A DNA stretch of 64,000 nucleotides, taken from positions 70,978 through 134,977 of the forward strand of contig JACRPS010000013.1 in assembly GCA_016223085.1 (NCBI GenBank), given 5' to 3'. Shown here in pieces: positions 26,038-34,857 of this stretch; the stretch's first letter is position 1; each line of letters begins with the position of its first letter. The position numbers and the translations under genes are program-made. The DNA comes from Chloroflexota bacterium. Its GTDB lineage: Bacteria; Chloroflexota; Anaerolineae; Aggregatilineales; Phototrophicaceae. The notes beneath the pieces are model-generated. The model worked only from the letters and a program-made list of their open reading frames with translations. It was not told the DNA's origin and did not search any database.

Positions 26038-27759
26038 ATGACGAACCAAACCCCCAAGGTGAACGAACAAGAGGCGTTTATCCCGCCTTATTACATGCTG
26101 ATTCTGGCGCTGGTCGGTTTTGTCGTGGCGCTGGGCGTGCTGGTGACACAGCCAACCTTTAACGTGGTGGGCTGGGGCGCGCTGGGCATCGCCGTGCTGT
26201 CGCTGGTGGCCTGGGTGCTGATGGCGCCCGAACAGGCGAGATCCGTCGTCACCGGGCGCACGGCGCGTTTTGGCGGCACCAGCCTGCTGGTGACGGTCAT
26301 CTTTCTGGTGGCGCTGATCGCCATCTACGTGGTGGTGCGCGGGCGCGACTGGCGTGTTGACCTGACCGAGCGCGATACCTTTTCGCTGACCGAGGAGTCG
26401 CGGCAGGCGATTGCCGGTATTGGCGCGGACCCAAATGTGCCACAGGTCACGCTGCTGGCGTTCTACAACGCGATTCAGGCCGGCCAGCGCGACCAGAACG
26501 CGCTGCTGTTTGAGGACTACGCCAAAACCAGCCAGGGCAAAATCAGCTACGAATTTATTGACCCGGAACGCAGCCCGGCGCAGGCGGAGTTGTACAAGAT
26601 CACCCGCCCTGGTCAGATTGCGGTGGTGGCTGTCAACGAGGATGGCACGCTGGACACCGAGAACGCCGAACTGGTGAACTTCTTCTCGCAGGACGAATTG
26701 ACCAACGCGATTCTGCGGGTGGCGGCGCAGGGCGACTTCCGCGCCTACTTCCTGAACGTAGACGGCGGCTTGCAGCTCACCGACAGCGGCGCTTCGGGCA
26801 TGTCGCTGCTGAACGATTCGCTGACGCAGCGTTACGACTGGACAACGCAGCAGGTGTCACTGTTTGACCTGATGGGGCAGGACAGCGAGATCAAGCTGGA
26901 CGACCCGGCGATTGACGGCAAGGTGCTGGTGATTCCCGGCGGCGACCAGCCATTGAGCGACGAGGAAATGCAGTTTATTGCCGACTACGTGAACAAAGGC
27001 GGTAGTCTGGTCATCTTCGCCGCGCCCAGCATTCGCGGCACGGCGGGCAGCGATGGTCAGGCCACCTTCTCGCAGAACCAGCCGCTGGCGCTGGCGGAGA
27101 ATATGTCGAACTTCCTGTGGGAGAACTTCGGCGTGCGTTTCACCAGTGACCTGATCGTTGACCCCACACTATCAGTGCAGTCGCCGCTGATTCCAGTTGC
27201 TACGGATTTCAGTTCAACCAACTACATCACGCAGAACTTCCGCCCGAATCAGGAAGGTATCGTGTTTGAACTGCCGCACAGCATCGAGATCGCGCCGACA
27301 CTGCCGGCCAACGTGACCGTAGATGAGCTGGCAAAAACCAGCGCCGAATCCTTTGCCAAGCAGGATATTCAGGCTGTGCTGCAAAGTGACGGCGCGATCC
27401 AGGCCGAGGAAAGCGACCCGAAGGGGCCGTTTGTGCTGGCGGTCGCGGCGGAGAACAGCGCTACCGGCGCGCGCGTGGTGCTGTTTGGCAGCGAATCGAT
27501 CCCGGCTAACAACTTTGCCCTGGGCAGCGGCATCGTCAATCTGGACGCGGCCTTTAACAGTCTGGTGTGGGCCACCCGCTTTAACGACTTCTTCAGCACG
27601 GTGAACATCCAGAGCGCGGCGCGCCCGCAGGATACGCCCGTGTTCGCCAGCGACCAGACGCTGCGCGGCATCCAGCTACTGACGCTGTTCCTGCTGCCGT
27701 TTGGCGTTCTGGCGATTGGTTTCTTTGTCTGGTGGAATAACCGTTCCCGCGCACGCTAA
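26038..27759 (+). CDS. GldG-like ABC-type auxiliary protein
   Basis: 573 residues with two N-terminal membrane helices (about 20-40 and 45-63) plus a third at 80-100, followed by a large extracytoplasmic domain. RDWRVDLTERDTFSLTEESR after the third helix is the hallmark of GldG/DUF4350-type proteins, where the domain resembles a GATase-like fold (KVLVIPGGDQPLSDEEMQFI). A final membrane helix (LLTLFLLPFGVLAIGFFVWW) leads to a short basic tail. GldG works with GldA and GldF as the third part of the transporter in Bacteroidetes. Here the gene is in the same order, and the DUF4340 gene follows after 14 bp. The operon probably exports or processes a surface component. Confidence 0.92.
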   Translation: MTNQTPKVNEQEAFIPPYYMLILALVGFVVALGVLVTQPTFNVVGWGALGIAVLSLVAWVLMAPEQARSVVTGRTARFGGTSLLVTVIFLVALIAIYVVVRGRDWRVDLTERDTFSLTEESRQAIAGIGADPNVPQVTLLAFYNAIQAGQRDQNALLFEDYAKTSQGKISYEFIDPERSPAQAELYKITRPGQIAVVAVNEDGTLDTENAELVNFFSQDELTNAILRVAAQGDFRAYFLNVDGGLQLTDSGASGMSLLNDSLTQRYDWTTQQVSLFDLMGQDSEIKLDDPAIDGKVLVIPGGDQPLSDEEMQFIADYVNKGGSLVIFAAPSIRGTAGSDGQATFSQNQPLALAENMSNFLWENFGVRFTSDLIVDPTLSVQSPLIPVATDFSSTNYITQNFRPNQEGIVFELPHSIEIAPTLPANVTVDELAKTSAESFAKQDIQAVLQSDGAIQAEESDPKGPFVLAVAAENSATGARVVLFGSESIPANNFALGSGIVNLDAAFNSLVWATRFNDFFSTVNIQSAARPQDTPVFASDQTLRGIQLLTLFLLPFGVLAIGFFVWWNNRSRAR

Positions 27760-27773
27760 GGAGAAATGGTGTC

Positions 27774-28523
27774 ATGCGCTTGAATCGTGGAACTCTTGTT
27801 TTGCTGGTCGCAAGCGTGGTTGTCATTCTGGCGGTGCTGCTGCTGAACAACCAGCCCGCCAGCGCGCCCGGCCCCACGCCGGAAGCGACCGCCGAAGGTG
27901 CCGGGCCGATCTTCCCCGATCTGCCTCAGGACGCAGTGGTGAAGGTTGAAGCCAGCAATAGTGACGGCACGCAGAAAACCGTGCTGACGAAAGATGAGGG
28001 TGGGGCGTGGACGGTGGCCGAGGCCACCAATGCCAGCGATCTGGCAACCGACCAGACCAAAGCCGCCAGCGTGGTGCAAACGCTGGCAACGCTGGCGTCC
28101 ACCGACCGCTTCGCGCTGGGTGACCAGCAGCCGGCGGATTTTGGCCTGGATGCACCGACGCACATCTTCGTGCTGACAGACAAGGACAGCAAAACCTACA
28201 CGCTGAAAGTGGGCAGCAAAAGCCCGACCACGCCGCGTTATTACACCTTTGTGAATGACGACACGGCGACGGTGTACGTGGTGCAGCAGACCACCATTGA
28301 TGATCTGGTGAACCAGACCCTGACGCTGCCACCTTACGTCGCTTCGCCCACGCCGACCGTCACGCCGACCGCGACGCTTAATCCGTTCAGCGAACAGGAA
28401 CTGGCGACGCAGACCGCGCAGGCGGTAGAAACGTTTATGGCGCAGCTTACCGCAACAGCGGAAAGCACGGTCGAAGCGACCGGCGAGGCGACGGCAGAAG
28501 TGACCGCGACACCCGCGCCATAA
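27774..28523 (+). CDS. DUF4340-type protein of the Gld-like operon
   Basis: 249 residues with AAGGAG before the ATG. One N-terminal membrane helix (MRLNRGTLVLLVASVVVILA) followed by a periplasmic or extracellular domain. The text VVKVEASNSDGTQKTVLTKD, ASVVQTLATLASTDRFALGD and TYTLKVGSKSPTTPRYYTFV is the DUF4340 pattern. These proteins are always found next to GldA/F/G-like genes and act with them. The C-terminus ends with a Thr/Ala/Glu tail (TATAESTVEATGEATAEV). A palindrome with a T-rich end follows the stop by 19 bp and may end the operon. Confidence 0.88.
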   Translation: MRLNRGTLVLLVASVVVILAVLLLNNQPASAPGPTPEATAEGAGPIFPDLPQDAVVKVEASNSDGTQKTVLTKDEGGAWTVAEATNASDLATDQTKAASVVQTLATLASTDRFALGDQQPADFGLDAPTHIFVLTDKDSKTYTLKVGSKSPTTPRYYTFVNDDTATVYVVQQTTIDDLVNQTLTLPPYVASPTPTVTPTATLNPFSEQELATQTAQAVETFMAQLTATAESTVEATGEATAEVTATPAP

Positions 28524-28542
28524 GGTGGGATGGGTGTCATCC

Positions 28543-28570
28543 GCAGGGGCGCAGCGCGCTGCGCCCCTGC
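28543..28570. repeat. GC-rich palindrome, copy 9, possible terminator
   Basis: Arms GCAGGGGCGCAGC and GCTGCGCCCCTGC, 2-base loop, then TTCTTTTAT. Because it is 19 bp after the operon end it could work as a Rho-independent terminator. Confidence 0.85.
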
Positions 28571-28700
28571 TTCTTTTATGGGCTTGTTTAACATCCCTAC
28601 GCTTTTGTTCAGGTTTGTGTGCGTCTGCTTTCGCTGGCTGGCATGTTCTGTTAAGATTTAGGAGGGAGCAGCAGGCACAGCGGAATGGCTGAACGGGATT

Positions 28701-29909
28701 ATGGCGCGACTCATCATGCGGCGAGGCCCTCGCCCCGGCCAGGTTTTTGAACTGACACGGGACATTGTGACGATCGGCAGCGGCACAAAAAATGACATCG
28801 TGATTCTGGATAACGATGTCAGCCGCGAACACTGCCGTTTGGTGCGCGTGCTGGCCGATTATGAACTGGAAGATTTGAAGTCCGGGCGGGGGACATTCGT
28901 CAGCGGCCAGCGGATTTCCAGCGGGTGGGTGCTGCGACCGGGCAGCTTTGTTGAACTGGGCGACAATATCACACTGGAATATGACCGGGGCGGAGACACC
29001 GGTGCAAACGTGCCGGTTGTGCCACAGATGGTGTTTAAAGCCGATGGCCCTGACCCGAACCTGCACCCGTTTCTGGTGATGACAGTCGGGGTCACTCCCG
29101 GCCAGATTTATCCACTCAAAAGCCGAACGGTTCGCATTGGCCGTGACCTGACCAACGACATTGTGCTGCAGGACCCGGAGGTGAGCCGCTTCCATGTCAC
29201 GCTCAACTGGACGGAGAAGGGCTACCAGCTTGAAGACCTGAACTCCACCAACGGCACGCGGCTGAACGGCCAGACGGTTGCTGCCAGCGAACCACAGTTG
29301 CTGCGTGCCAATGATCTCATTCAACTGGCGACAATGGCGGAGTTCCGCTACACCTGGCAGCCAGGCGACGTGCCAACGGCATCACCGATAAACACGCCAG
29401 CATCAGGCGCGGGCCGTAATGCCACCAAGTTCAGCACCAGCGAGGTGAATATCCTCGGCCCCAAGCGCAATAAACAGACGACGAGCCGTCTGGGGACAGG
29501 GTTACAGCCGGGGTCGCTGGTAGACCACATCTTTCTGACGTATGCCCGTGAGGAATGGGAAGCGATTGCCGCGCCGCTAACGGCGATTTTGCAGGACGCC
29601 GGGGTGAAGGTGTGGGTAGACCAGTATCTGAACCAGGGGGGCGATGACTGGATGCTGGCGGTGGAACAGGCGCTGTCCGAGTGCTGGCTGCTGGTGGTGA
29701 TCGTTTCGCCAACGGCGCTGGAGTCGCGCTATGTGCGGCTGGCCTACCGCTACTTCTTCAACCGGGAGAAGCCGATCATCCCGCTGCTGTACACGTCGGT
29801 GGACAACCTGCCGCTGGAACTCGCCAGCCTGAAGGCGATTCGTTACGACCGGCAGAACCGGCGCAGTAGCTTCAACGAGCTAATAGACGCGATTCGCCAG
29901 CGGCGGTGA
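28701..29909 (+). CDS. FHA-FHA-TIR fusion protein
   Basis: 402 residues. Two forkhead-associated domains come first: about 20-90 with GSGTKND and SREH motifs, and about 140-205 with IGRDLTNDIVL, VSRFHVTLN and NSTNGTRLNG, the second with all the phosphothreonine-binding residues. After a Ser/Thr/Pro linker, residues about 274-385 look like a TIR_2 domain: HIFLTYAREEWEAIAAPLTA, GVKVWVDQYL, SECWLLVVIVSPTALESRYV and KPIIPLLYTSVDNLP. FHA modules read phosphorylated partners; TIR domains are signalling scaffolds or NAD+-cleaving enzymes. The catalytic Glu could not be assigned without alignment. Starting ATG has only weak ribosome site (ACGGGA). No kinase is near, but a Ser/Thr kinase would be expected somewhere. 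Cytoplasmic. Confidence 0.85.
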   Translation: MARLIMRRGPRPGQVFELTRDIVTIGSGTKNDIVILDNDVSREHCRLVRVLADYELEDLKSGRGTFVSGQRISSGWVLRPGSFVELGDNITLEYDRGGDTGANVPVVPQMVFKADGPDPNLHPFLVMTVGVTPGQIYPLKSRTVRIGRDLTNDIVLQDPEVSRFHVTLNWTEKGYQLEDLNSTNGTRLNGQTVAASEPQLLRANDLIQLATMAEFRYTWQPGDVPTASPINTPASGAGRNATKFSTSEVNILGPKRNKQTTSRLGTGLQPGSLVDHIFLTYAREEWEAIAAPLTAILQDAGVKVWVDQYLNQGGDDWMLAVEQALSECWLLVVIVSPTALESRYVRLAYRYFFNREKPIIPLLYTSVDNLPLELASLKAIRYDRQNRRSSFNELIDAIRQRR

Positions 29910-29934
29910 GCCTCGCCCTGATCTCAACGGAACC

Positions 29935-29963
29935 GTAGGGACATGACGCCACCATGTCCCTAC
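29935..29963. repeat. GC-rich palindrome, copy 10
   Basis: Arms GTAGGGACATG and CATGTCCCTAC, 7-base loop. Between the convergent FHA-TIR and MaoC genes. Inner arm as in copy 3. Confidence 0.85.
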
Positions 29964-30005
29964 CGACAATACCCGTTAATGCTGATTCCTGATGATCGGC
30001 AGTGG

Positions 30006-30488
30006 TTATGCCGTCGGCGTTTCCACCGGCTTCGACGCCATCAGCAGTTCCATTGTGCCGGACTGCACCGTTTTGCCCTGCTGGTTCAGGATTTTCACCT
30101 CGGCGCTGATGATGCCGCCGCCCAGCCGCTTCATCTCTTTTTTCTCCAGCACCGTCAGCCGCACGCGGACAGTATCGCCGATCACGACCGGCAGGCTGAA
30201 CTTCATCTCCAGCCCGCGAAACGCCAGTACTGTGCGCTCCATAAAACCAAGCTGGTACAACAGACCAACAGCGTAACTGAGGACGAGCATCCCGTGTGCC
30301 ACGCGCTGCCCCATCGGGTGTGTTTTGACGTATTCGGCGTCGGTGTGCATCGGGTTCAGGTCGCCGGTCAGTGTGCCGAAGGCCACAATGTCCGCTTCCG
30401 TAATCGTGCGCCCGCGCGTGGTCATCGTTTGGCCGACTTCGATTTCTTCAAAATAATATCCAACGGGGCCATCATCCAGGTATCGCAT
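30006..30488 (-). CDS. MaoC-like hotdog-fold hydratase
   Basis: 160 residues with GAGGAG before the ATG. A hotdog-fold (R)-specific enoyl-CoA hydratase of the MaoC family: FEEIEVGQTMTTRGRTITEA, the catalytic run TGDLNPMHTD (41-50, with Asp43 and His48 as the pair), then GQRVAHGMLVLSYAVGLLYQ, and IGDTVRVRLTVLEKKEMKRL. It adds water to trans-2-enoyl-CoA or related thioesters. A single gene with no fatty acid neighbours, so the substrate is open. Length is normal for a stand-alone MaoC protein. It converges with the FHA-TIR gene. Confidence 0.9.
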   Translation of the reverse strand: MRYLDDGPVGYYFEEIEVGQTMTTRGRTITEADIVAFGTLTGDLNPMHTDAEYVKTHPMGQRVAHGMLVLSYAVGLLYQLGFMERTVLAFRGLEMKFSLPVVIGDTVRVRLTVLEKKEMKRLGGGIISAEVKILNQQGKTVQSGTMELLMASKPVETPTA

Positions 30489-30590
30489 TCTATTTTCTCC
30501 TCGGTTGGTTGGGAATAGAATATCCAGGAGCGAGGGCGCACCATACCCCCGCCAACGGCTGAGTAGTGTAGCGCGTGGGCGTGGGATTGG

Positions 30591-33500
30591 CTATGGGTCG
30601 CTAACGGCCCGGCGGTGCAGGCTGCGGTTAATCAGCATCTGAACCTGCTGCACCAGCGTATTGCCGGAGATGCCGCCTTTCCGCAGCACTGGCGCCGGCA
30701 GCGTGCCCATCCGTTCGCTGTCCAGTTCCGCGCCGGTGACGATCACAACCGGAATCGCGGCGGTGGTTTCATCGGCGCGCAGCCGTTCCAGTACCTCGAA
30801 GCCGGACAGCCCCGGCATCACCAGATCGAGCACAATGAGGGACGCCGGCTGCTGCGCCAGCCAGTCCAGCGCCGCCGCGCCCGTCTCTGCCTGCACTACC
30901 GGGTAGCCGGCATGATGCAGCAGATCGGCCAGAAAGGCGCGATCATCCTCGTTGTCGTCCACGATCAGGATGGGGTCCTTCGGCTCGATCCGAACGGTGC
31001 GCTCCAGCGCTTCATATAGCGCCTGCCGGTTGATCGGCTTGGTCAGGTAATCCGCCGCGCCCAGATAGAAACCGACGGTTTGCTGCTCCATCACGGACAG
31101 GACAATCACGGGGATGTCTGCTGTGTCTTTCTCCGCCTTCAGCGCGCGCAGGATTTCCCAGCCGTTGATGGTGGGCATCATCACGTCGGTGATGATCGCC
31201 GCCGGACGCAGCCGGCGCGCCAGTTCCAGCGCCTGTGCCGGGTTGGTCGTCCCCACGACGGTGTAAAGTTCGCGGCTGAGGTAATCGCTGATAAGCTGGA
31301 CTGCCGCCGGGTCGTCGTCAATCACCAGTATGGTCGGGCGTTCGGGGTCGGCAGCAGGCTGGGGCAGTGCCTCATCGGTTTCATCCGGCAGCGGGAGCAG
31401 AACGGTGAAGGTCGCGCCCTGGCCGGGTTGGCTGCTTACGCCGATATATCCCTGATGCATCCTGACCAACTGCCGCGCCAGCGTCAGCCCCAGCCCCGTC
31501 CCTTCATAACGGCGGATGCTCGACCCATCCACCTGGCGGAAGGCGTCAAAGATGATGCTCTGGTCTTCCGGGCTGATGCCGATGCCGGTGTCGCTGATCG
31601 TCAGCGCCACCCAGTTGCCGTCCGGCAGCGGCGGCGGGGGCGCGGGGATTTCTGGCGGGTAAAGCTGCCCCCCGCGTGACACGGCCAGCGCCGCCTGAAG
31701 GGTGATACTGCCTGCATCCGTAAATTTGATGGCGTTATCCACCAGATTGGAAACAATCTGGCGGATGCGCACCGCGTCGCCGTGAAGGTTGGGCAGGGCG
31801 TCATCCAGGTTAACATGCAGTGTCAGCCCTTTGGCGGTTGCCCGGGCCGTGCTGTCCGTCACCACATCGTAGATCACTTCGGCAATCGAAATCGGCGACA
31901 GCGTCAGGGTCATCTGGCCGGACTCGATTTTGGACAAATCCAGCACGTCGTTAATCAGCGCCAGCAGATGCCTGCCGCCGTTGTGGACGCGTGACAGGCG
32001 GTCCATCTGCTTCGGGTTAAGTTCGCCGTACACCTGGCTCAACAGCATTTCGCTGTAGCCAATGATGGCGTTCAGCGGCGTGCGCAGTTCGTGGCTCATG
32101 TTGGCGAGCAGCTCGCTTTTCAGGCGGTTGATGGTGACGGCTTCTTCGTAAAGCTGCGCGTTGTGGATCGCCAGCGCCACCTGCGCCGCAATCGTCATAA
32201 AGGTTTCCTGTTCTTCTGTAGTGAAGATGCGCCGCGCAGTGGTCATGTCCAGCCCGATGCTGCCGATAAACTGGTCGCGGGCGACCAGCGGCGCAAACAG
32301 CGACGACCGCGCACCCACCCGCTGCACCGTGCGGCGGGTTTCGTCATCCACTTCGTCTTCGTCGTCAGTGTCGTAAATTGCCAGCACGCGGTTGTTGTGA
32401 ATCAGTTGTTCAAACACGGCGTTGCCCAGCGTCGGGATTTTCAGGCCGACGTTGCCGGTATCGGGATATTCCGCCACCAGCGCCGCGCTGTTGTCGCGGG
32501 GTTCCAGCAGCACAATGCCGCAGTGATCCACCTCGAACAGTTCCGCCAGTTGCCGGGCGGCCAGGTTTAACACCACGTCCCGTTCCAGCGAAGCGCTGAG
32601 CACGGTCGCAAGCTGGTGCATGGAGGTCAGGCGGCGGGTGCGCTGTTCCAGCGACGACCGCTGCGTTTCCGACTGCGCCAGCAGGTGCGCGTTTTCGACG
32701 GCGATAGCGGCCTGCCGCGCCAGCGCGAAGACCGTGCTGGCGTCACTTTCGCTGTAAGCGCCGGGAGCGGCGCAGTCCAACGTCATCAGGCCGATCACCC
32801 GGTTCTGGATGCACATCGGCACGCCCAGCCATGACCGGGCGTGCGGGCTGGTCGGCAGGCTGTCGTCCCAGCCGGCATGTTGTTCCAGATCGTGAATCAC
32901 CAGCGGCTGCTGTGACTGATACGCCCGCAGCGGCGGGCTGTCTTCCGGCAGAACCAGTTCCGCCCCCCGGTCGGCGGGGAACTGGCCGTTGAGCGCCGAC
33001 ACGATCAGGCGCGTGCCATCTCGGCTGCCGGGCAGCGGCAGCAGGATACTGGCGCTGTCATAGTCCACCACACGCTGCGTCTGTTCCAGGATACGTTCCA
33101 GCACGTCTTCGTAATCCCGCGTCGAATTGACCACCTGGGCGACTTCCATCAATGTGCTGGCGACGCGGCGGCGTTCCTGTTCGGCGTGCAGCAGGTGCTG
33201 GTTTTCCACGGCAAGGCTGATCTGCCCGGCGACCAGCAGCAGCAGATACAGATCAGGCTCGGCATAGACATTGGGCAGGATGTTCTGAATACTGATGAGG
33301 CCGAAGACTTCGCCGCGCCGGTTACGCAGCGGCACGCCCAGCCAACTGGCGCTGTCGTCGCCCGGTTCGTCCGCGTCCGGCGCAACATTCAGCGCGGCCA
33401 GCCGTTCCGCTTCCGCGTTCAGATCGCTGAATAGCAGCGGCGTCCCATGCTGAATCACGGCGCGGCTCAACCCCGCCAGCGGTATCGGGTCGGCGAAGGC

Positions 33501-34133
33501 GCGTACCCCATTTTCGGAAACCAGCGGCAGCATCAACTGGTTGGTGGCCGGATTTAACAGGCCGACGTAAAACGAGGTGGTGTCAAATAATTCCACCATC
33601 TGCTGGTGCACCAGCGGCCACAGTTCCGCGCCGGTGGAGTCCTGAGACAGCGCCCGGCTGAAAGCGTTGACGTTGGTCAGCAGCGTATCCCAGCGGCGGT
33701 TGACCGCCAGATGATGCAGGCGCGCCGCCAGCAGGTTCGCCAGTAAAACCACCGATACGGCGCTGTCGTTATCCGCGCCGGAGTCCCACCACAGCAGGCC
33801 GTAGAGCGCGCCCTCATAACGCAGCGGGATTAGTAGCGCCTCGGCTTCGCTTTCGCGCAGCGTTTCGCTGGTGCGGTGCGGTGTGTACCAGGTCTGCCAC
33901 AACAGCCATGAATCGGGGGAGTACATCCAGGCAATGGCGACTTCACCGGGATCATAACCCGGACTGGCGACCAGTTCCAGACTGGCTGTGCCACTGTCGA
34001 GCAGTCCGATCAGGACGTTGCTCTGACGGTGGCTGCACCAGGCAGCCGCTGCTTCAGCCGCCGCGCGGGCTGTTTCCGCCTGGTTAACGGCGGCAATCGC
34101 TGCATAATCATCGGACGGCGAATAGTAGGACAT
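30591..34133 (-). CDS. hybrid sensor histidine kinase with multiple GAF domains and two receiver domains
   Basis: 1180 residues from the ATG at 34133; a TTG at 34142 is also possible. The N-terminal 650 residues hold about four GAF-type sensing domains, e.g. DSASWLGVPLRNRRGEVFGL and HARSWLGVPMCIQNRVIGLM, with long helices between them. The kinase core is complete: H-box MSHELRTPLNAIIGYSEM (His near residue 681), N-box VSNLVDNAIKFTDAG (near 798), and the G-boxes SDTGIGISPEDQ and YEGTGLGLTLARQL. Two receiver domains follow: D near 981 (AAIITDVMMPTING) and D near 1103 (LIVLDLVMPGLSG). No membrane helix, so it is a cytoplasmic sensor of a small ligand. It is divergent from the DUF5668 gene. Target regulator unknown. 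Confidence 0.94.
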   Translation of the reverse strand: MSYYSPSDDYAAIAAVNQAETARAAAEAAAAWCSHRQSNVLIGLLDSGTASLELVASPGYDPGEVAIAWMYSPDSWLLWQTWYTPHRTSETLRESEAEALLIPLRYEGALYGLLWWDSGADNDSAVSVVLLANLLAARLHHLAVNRRWDTLLTNVNAFSRALSQDSTGAELWPLVHQQMVELFDTTSFYVGLLNPATNQLMLPLVSENGVRAFADPIPLAGLSRAVIQHGTPLLFSDLNAEAERLAALNVAPDADEPGDDSASWLGVPLRNRRGEVFGLISIQNILPNVYAEPDLYLLLLVAGQISLAVENQHLLHAEQERRRVASTLMEVAQVVNSTRDYEDVLERILEQTQRVVDYDSASILLPLPGSRDGTRLIVSALNGQFPADRGAELVLPEDSPPLRAYQSQQPLVIHDLEQHAGWDDSLPTSPHARSWLGVPMCIQNRVIGLMTLDCAAPGAYSESDASTVFALARQAAIAVENAHLLAQSETQRSSLEQRTRRLTSMHQLATVLSASLERDVVLNLAARQLAELFEVDHCGIVLLEPRDNSAALVAEYPDTGNVGLKIPTLGNAVFEQLIHNNRVLAIYDTDDEDEVDDETRRTVQRVGARSSLFAPLVARDQFIGSIGLDMTTARRIFTTEEQETFMTIAAQVALAIHNAQLYEEAVTINRLKSELLANMSHELRTPLNAIIGYSEMLLSQVYGELNPKQMDRLSRVHNGGRHLLALINDVLDLSKIESGQMTLTLSPISIAEVIYDVVTDSTARATAKGLTLHVNLDDALPNLHGDAVRIRQIVSNLVDNAIKFTDAGSITLQAALAVSRGGQLYPPEIPAPPPPLPDGNWVALTISDTGIGISPEDQSIIFDAFRQVDGSSIRRYEGTGLGLTLARQLVRMHQGYIGVSSQPGQGATFTVLLPLPDETDEALPQPAADPERPTILVIDDDPAAVQLISDYLSRELYTVVGTTNPAQALELARRLRPAAIITDVMMPTINGWEILRALKAEKDTADIPVIVLSVMEQQTVGFYLGAADYLTKPINRQALYEALERTVRIEPKDPILIVDDNEDDRAFLADLLHHAGYPVVQAETGAAALDWLAQQPASLIVLDLVMPGLSGFEVLERLRADETTAAIPVVIVTGAELDSERMGTLPAPVLRKGGISGNTLVQQVQMLINRSLHRRAVSDP

Positions 34134-34171
34134 GGAATACAAAACGATCTGTAGACCGGATCAATACCCCC

Positions 34172-34180
34172 ATTATGGCA
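34172..34180 (-). promoter_or_regulatory. possible extended -10 promoter for the hybrid kinase gene
   Basis: Minus strand TGCCATAAT, an extended -10 with one mismatch, about 38 bp before the ATG at 34133. No clear -35. Confidence 0.35.
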
Positions 34181-34294
34181 CAAAACGGCTTTTCCGATGT
34201 GGGTCAGTCTCATCAATTATTGCCCGGACGCCGCAACTTTTGGGCGGCGGCTGCGTATAGGGATACAGAAAACGATAACGGGGAGCGAGAACAC

Positions 34295-34693
34295 ATGGTA
34301 TCCAAAGAACGCGCTGACCAGATTGCCGGTGGGGTGTTCCTGATCGGGCTGGGGTTGTTGTTCACCAACGTGCTGGACTTCTGGCCGGGTATCCTGTTTG
34401 TCATCGGCGCGTCAAACATCGCGCGTGGCATGGCAGAAGGCCGCCCCTGGTACAATGTGTCCGGCGGGTTGTGGCTGATCGGTCTGGGATTGGTGTTCCT
34501 GTTGAACTTCAGCTTCCCGGTGATTCTCATCCTGATCGGCCTGTCCATGCTGGTGGGTTACAGCGTGAAAGATCAGGTCAAGGGGAAGCGGTTTGTGCTG
34601 GTGGACGGCTTCGATAAGCCCAAAAACGAGGACAAACTCAAAAACGACGAAATCCTGTACGAGGATGACCAGCCGCGCCGGGGTGAAATCTAA
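34295..34693 (+). CDS. small DUF5668/LiaF-like membrane protein
   Basis: 132 residues from the ATG at 34295 (MVSKERADQIAGG) with GGGGAG nine bases before it; the longer frame has no similarity. Four short hydrophobic segments, with the pattern GGVFLIGLGLLFTNVLDFWP - GILFVIGASNIARG - GGLWLIGLGLVFLLNFSF - VILILIGLSMLVG, typical of LiaF-like DUF5668 proteins that sit in the membrane and often regulate cell-envelope stress. The 40-residue tail is charged (KNEDKLKNDEILYEDDQPRRG). A palindrome with a T-run follows the stop. Operon partner not seen; the gene is divergent from the kinase. Function in this species unknown. Confidence 0.82.
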   Translation: MVSKERADQIAGGVFLIGLGLLFTNVLDFWPGILFVIGASNIARGMAEGRPWYNVSGGLWLIGLGLVFLLNFSFPVILILIGLSMLVGYSVKDQVKGKRFVLVDGFDKPKNEDKLKNDEILYEDDQPRRGEI

Positions 34694-34708
34694 ACCGGGA
34701 ACGGGGCT

Positions 34709-34743
34709 GTAGGGGCGAACCAGCGGTTCGCCCCGTTGTTTTT
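34709..34743 (+). terminator. palindrome copy 11 used as terminator
   Basis: Arms GTAGGGGCGAAC and GGTTCGCCCC, then GTTGTTTTTCC. It lies 16 bp after the stop of the membrane protein gene, so on the plus strand it can end that transcript. Inner arm as in copies 2 and 14. Confidence 0.7.
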
Positions 34744-34857
34744 CCTGCTCCTTGCGCGAACCACGCCCAATTCAACGATTGTCCTACCATGTCTGGACTC
34801 TGCTAGCCGGTGACGCTATAGTTGGGGTTTGTGATGGTCTAGCAGATGATGTGAGCG

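Noticed and set aside
28685-28750. 21-codon leader frame before the FHA-TIR gene
   Set aside because: Starts 16 bp before the main ATG in another frame; AGGAGGG is 18 bp upstream, too far, and the peptide has no attenuator-like pattern.
27756-29324. 522-residue minus-strand frame
   Set aside because: Shadow of the DUF4340 and FHA-TIR genes.
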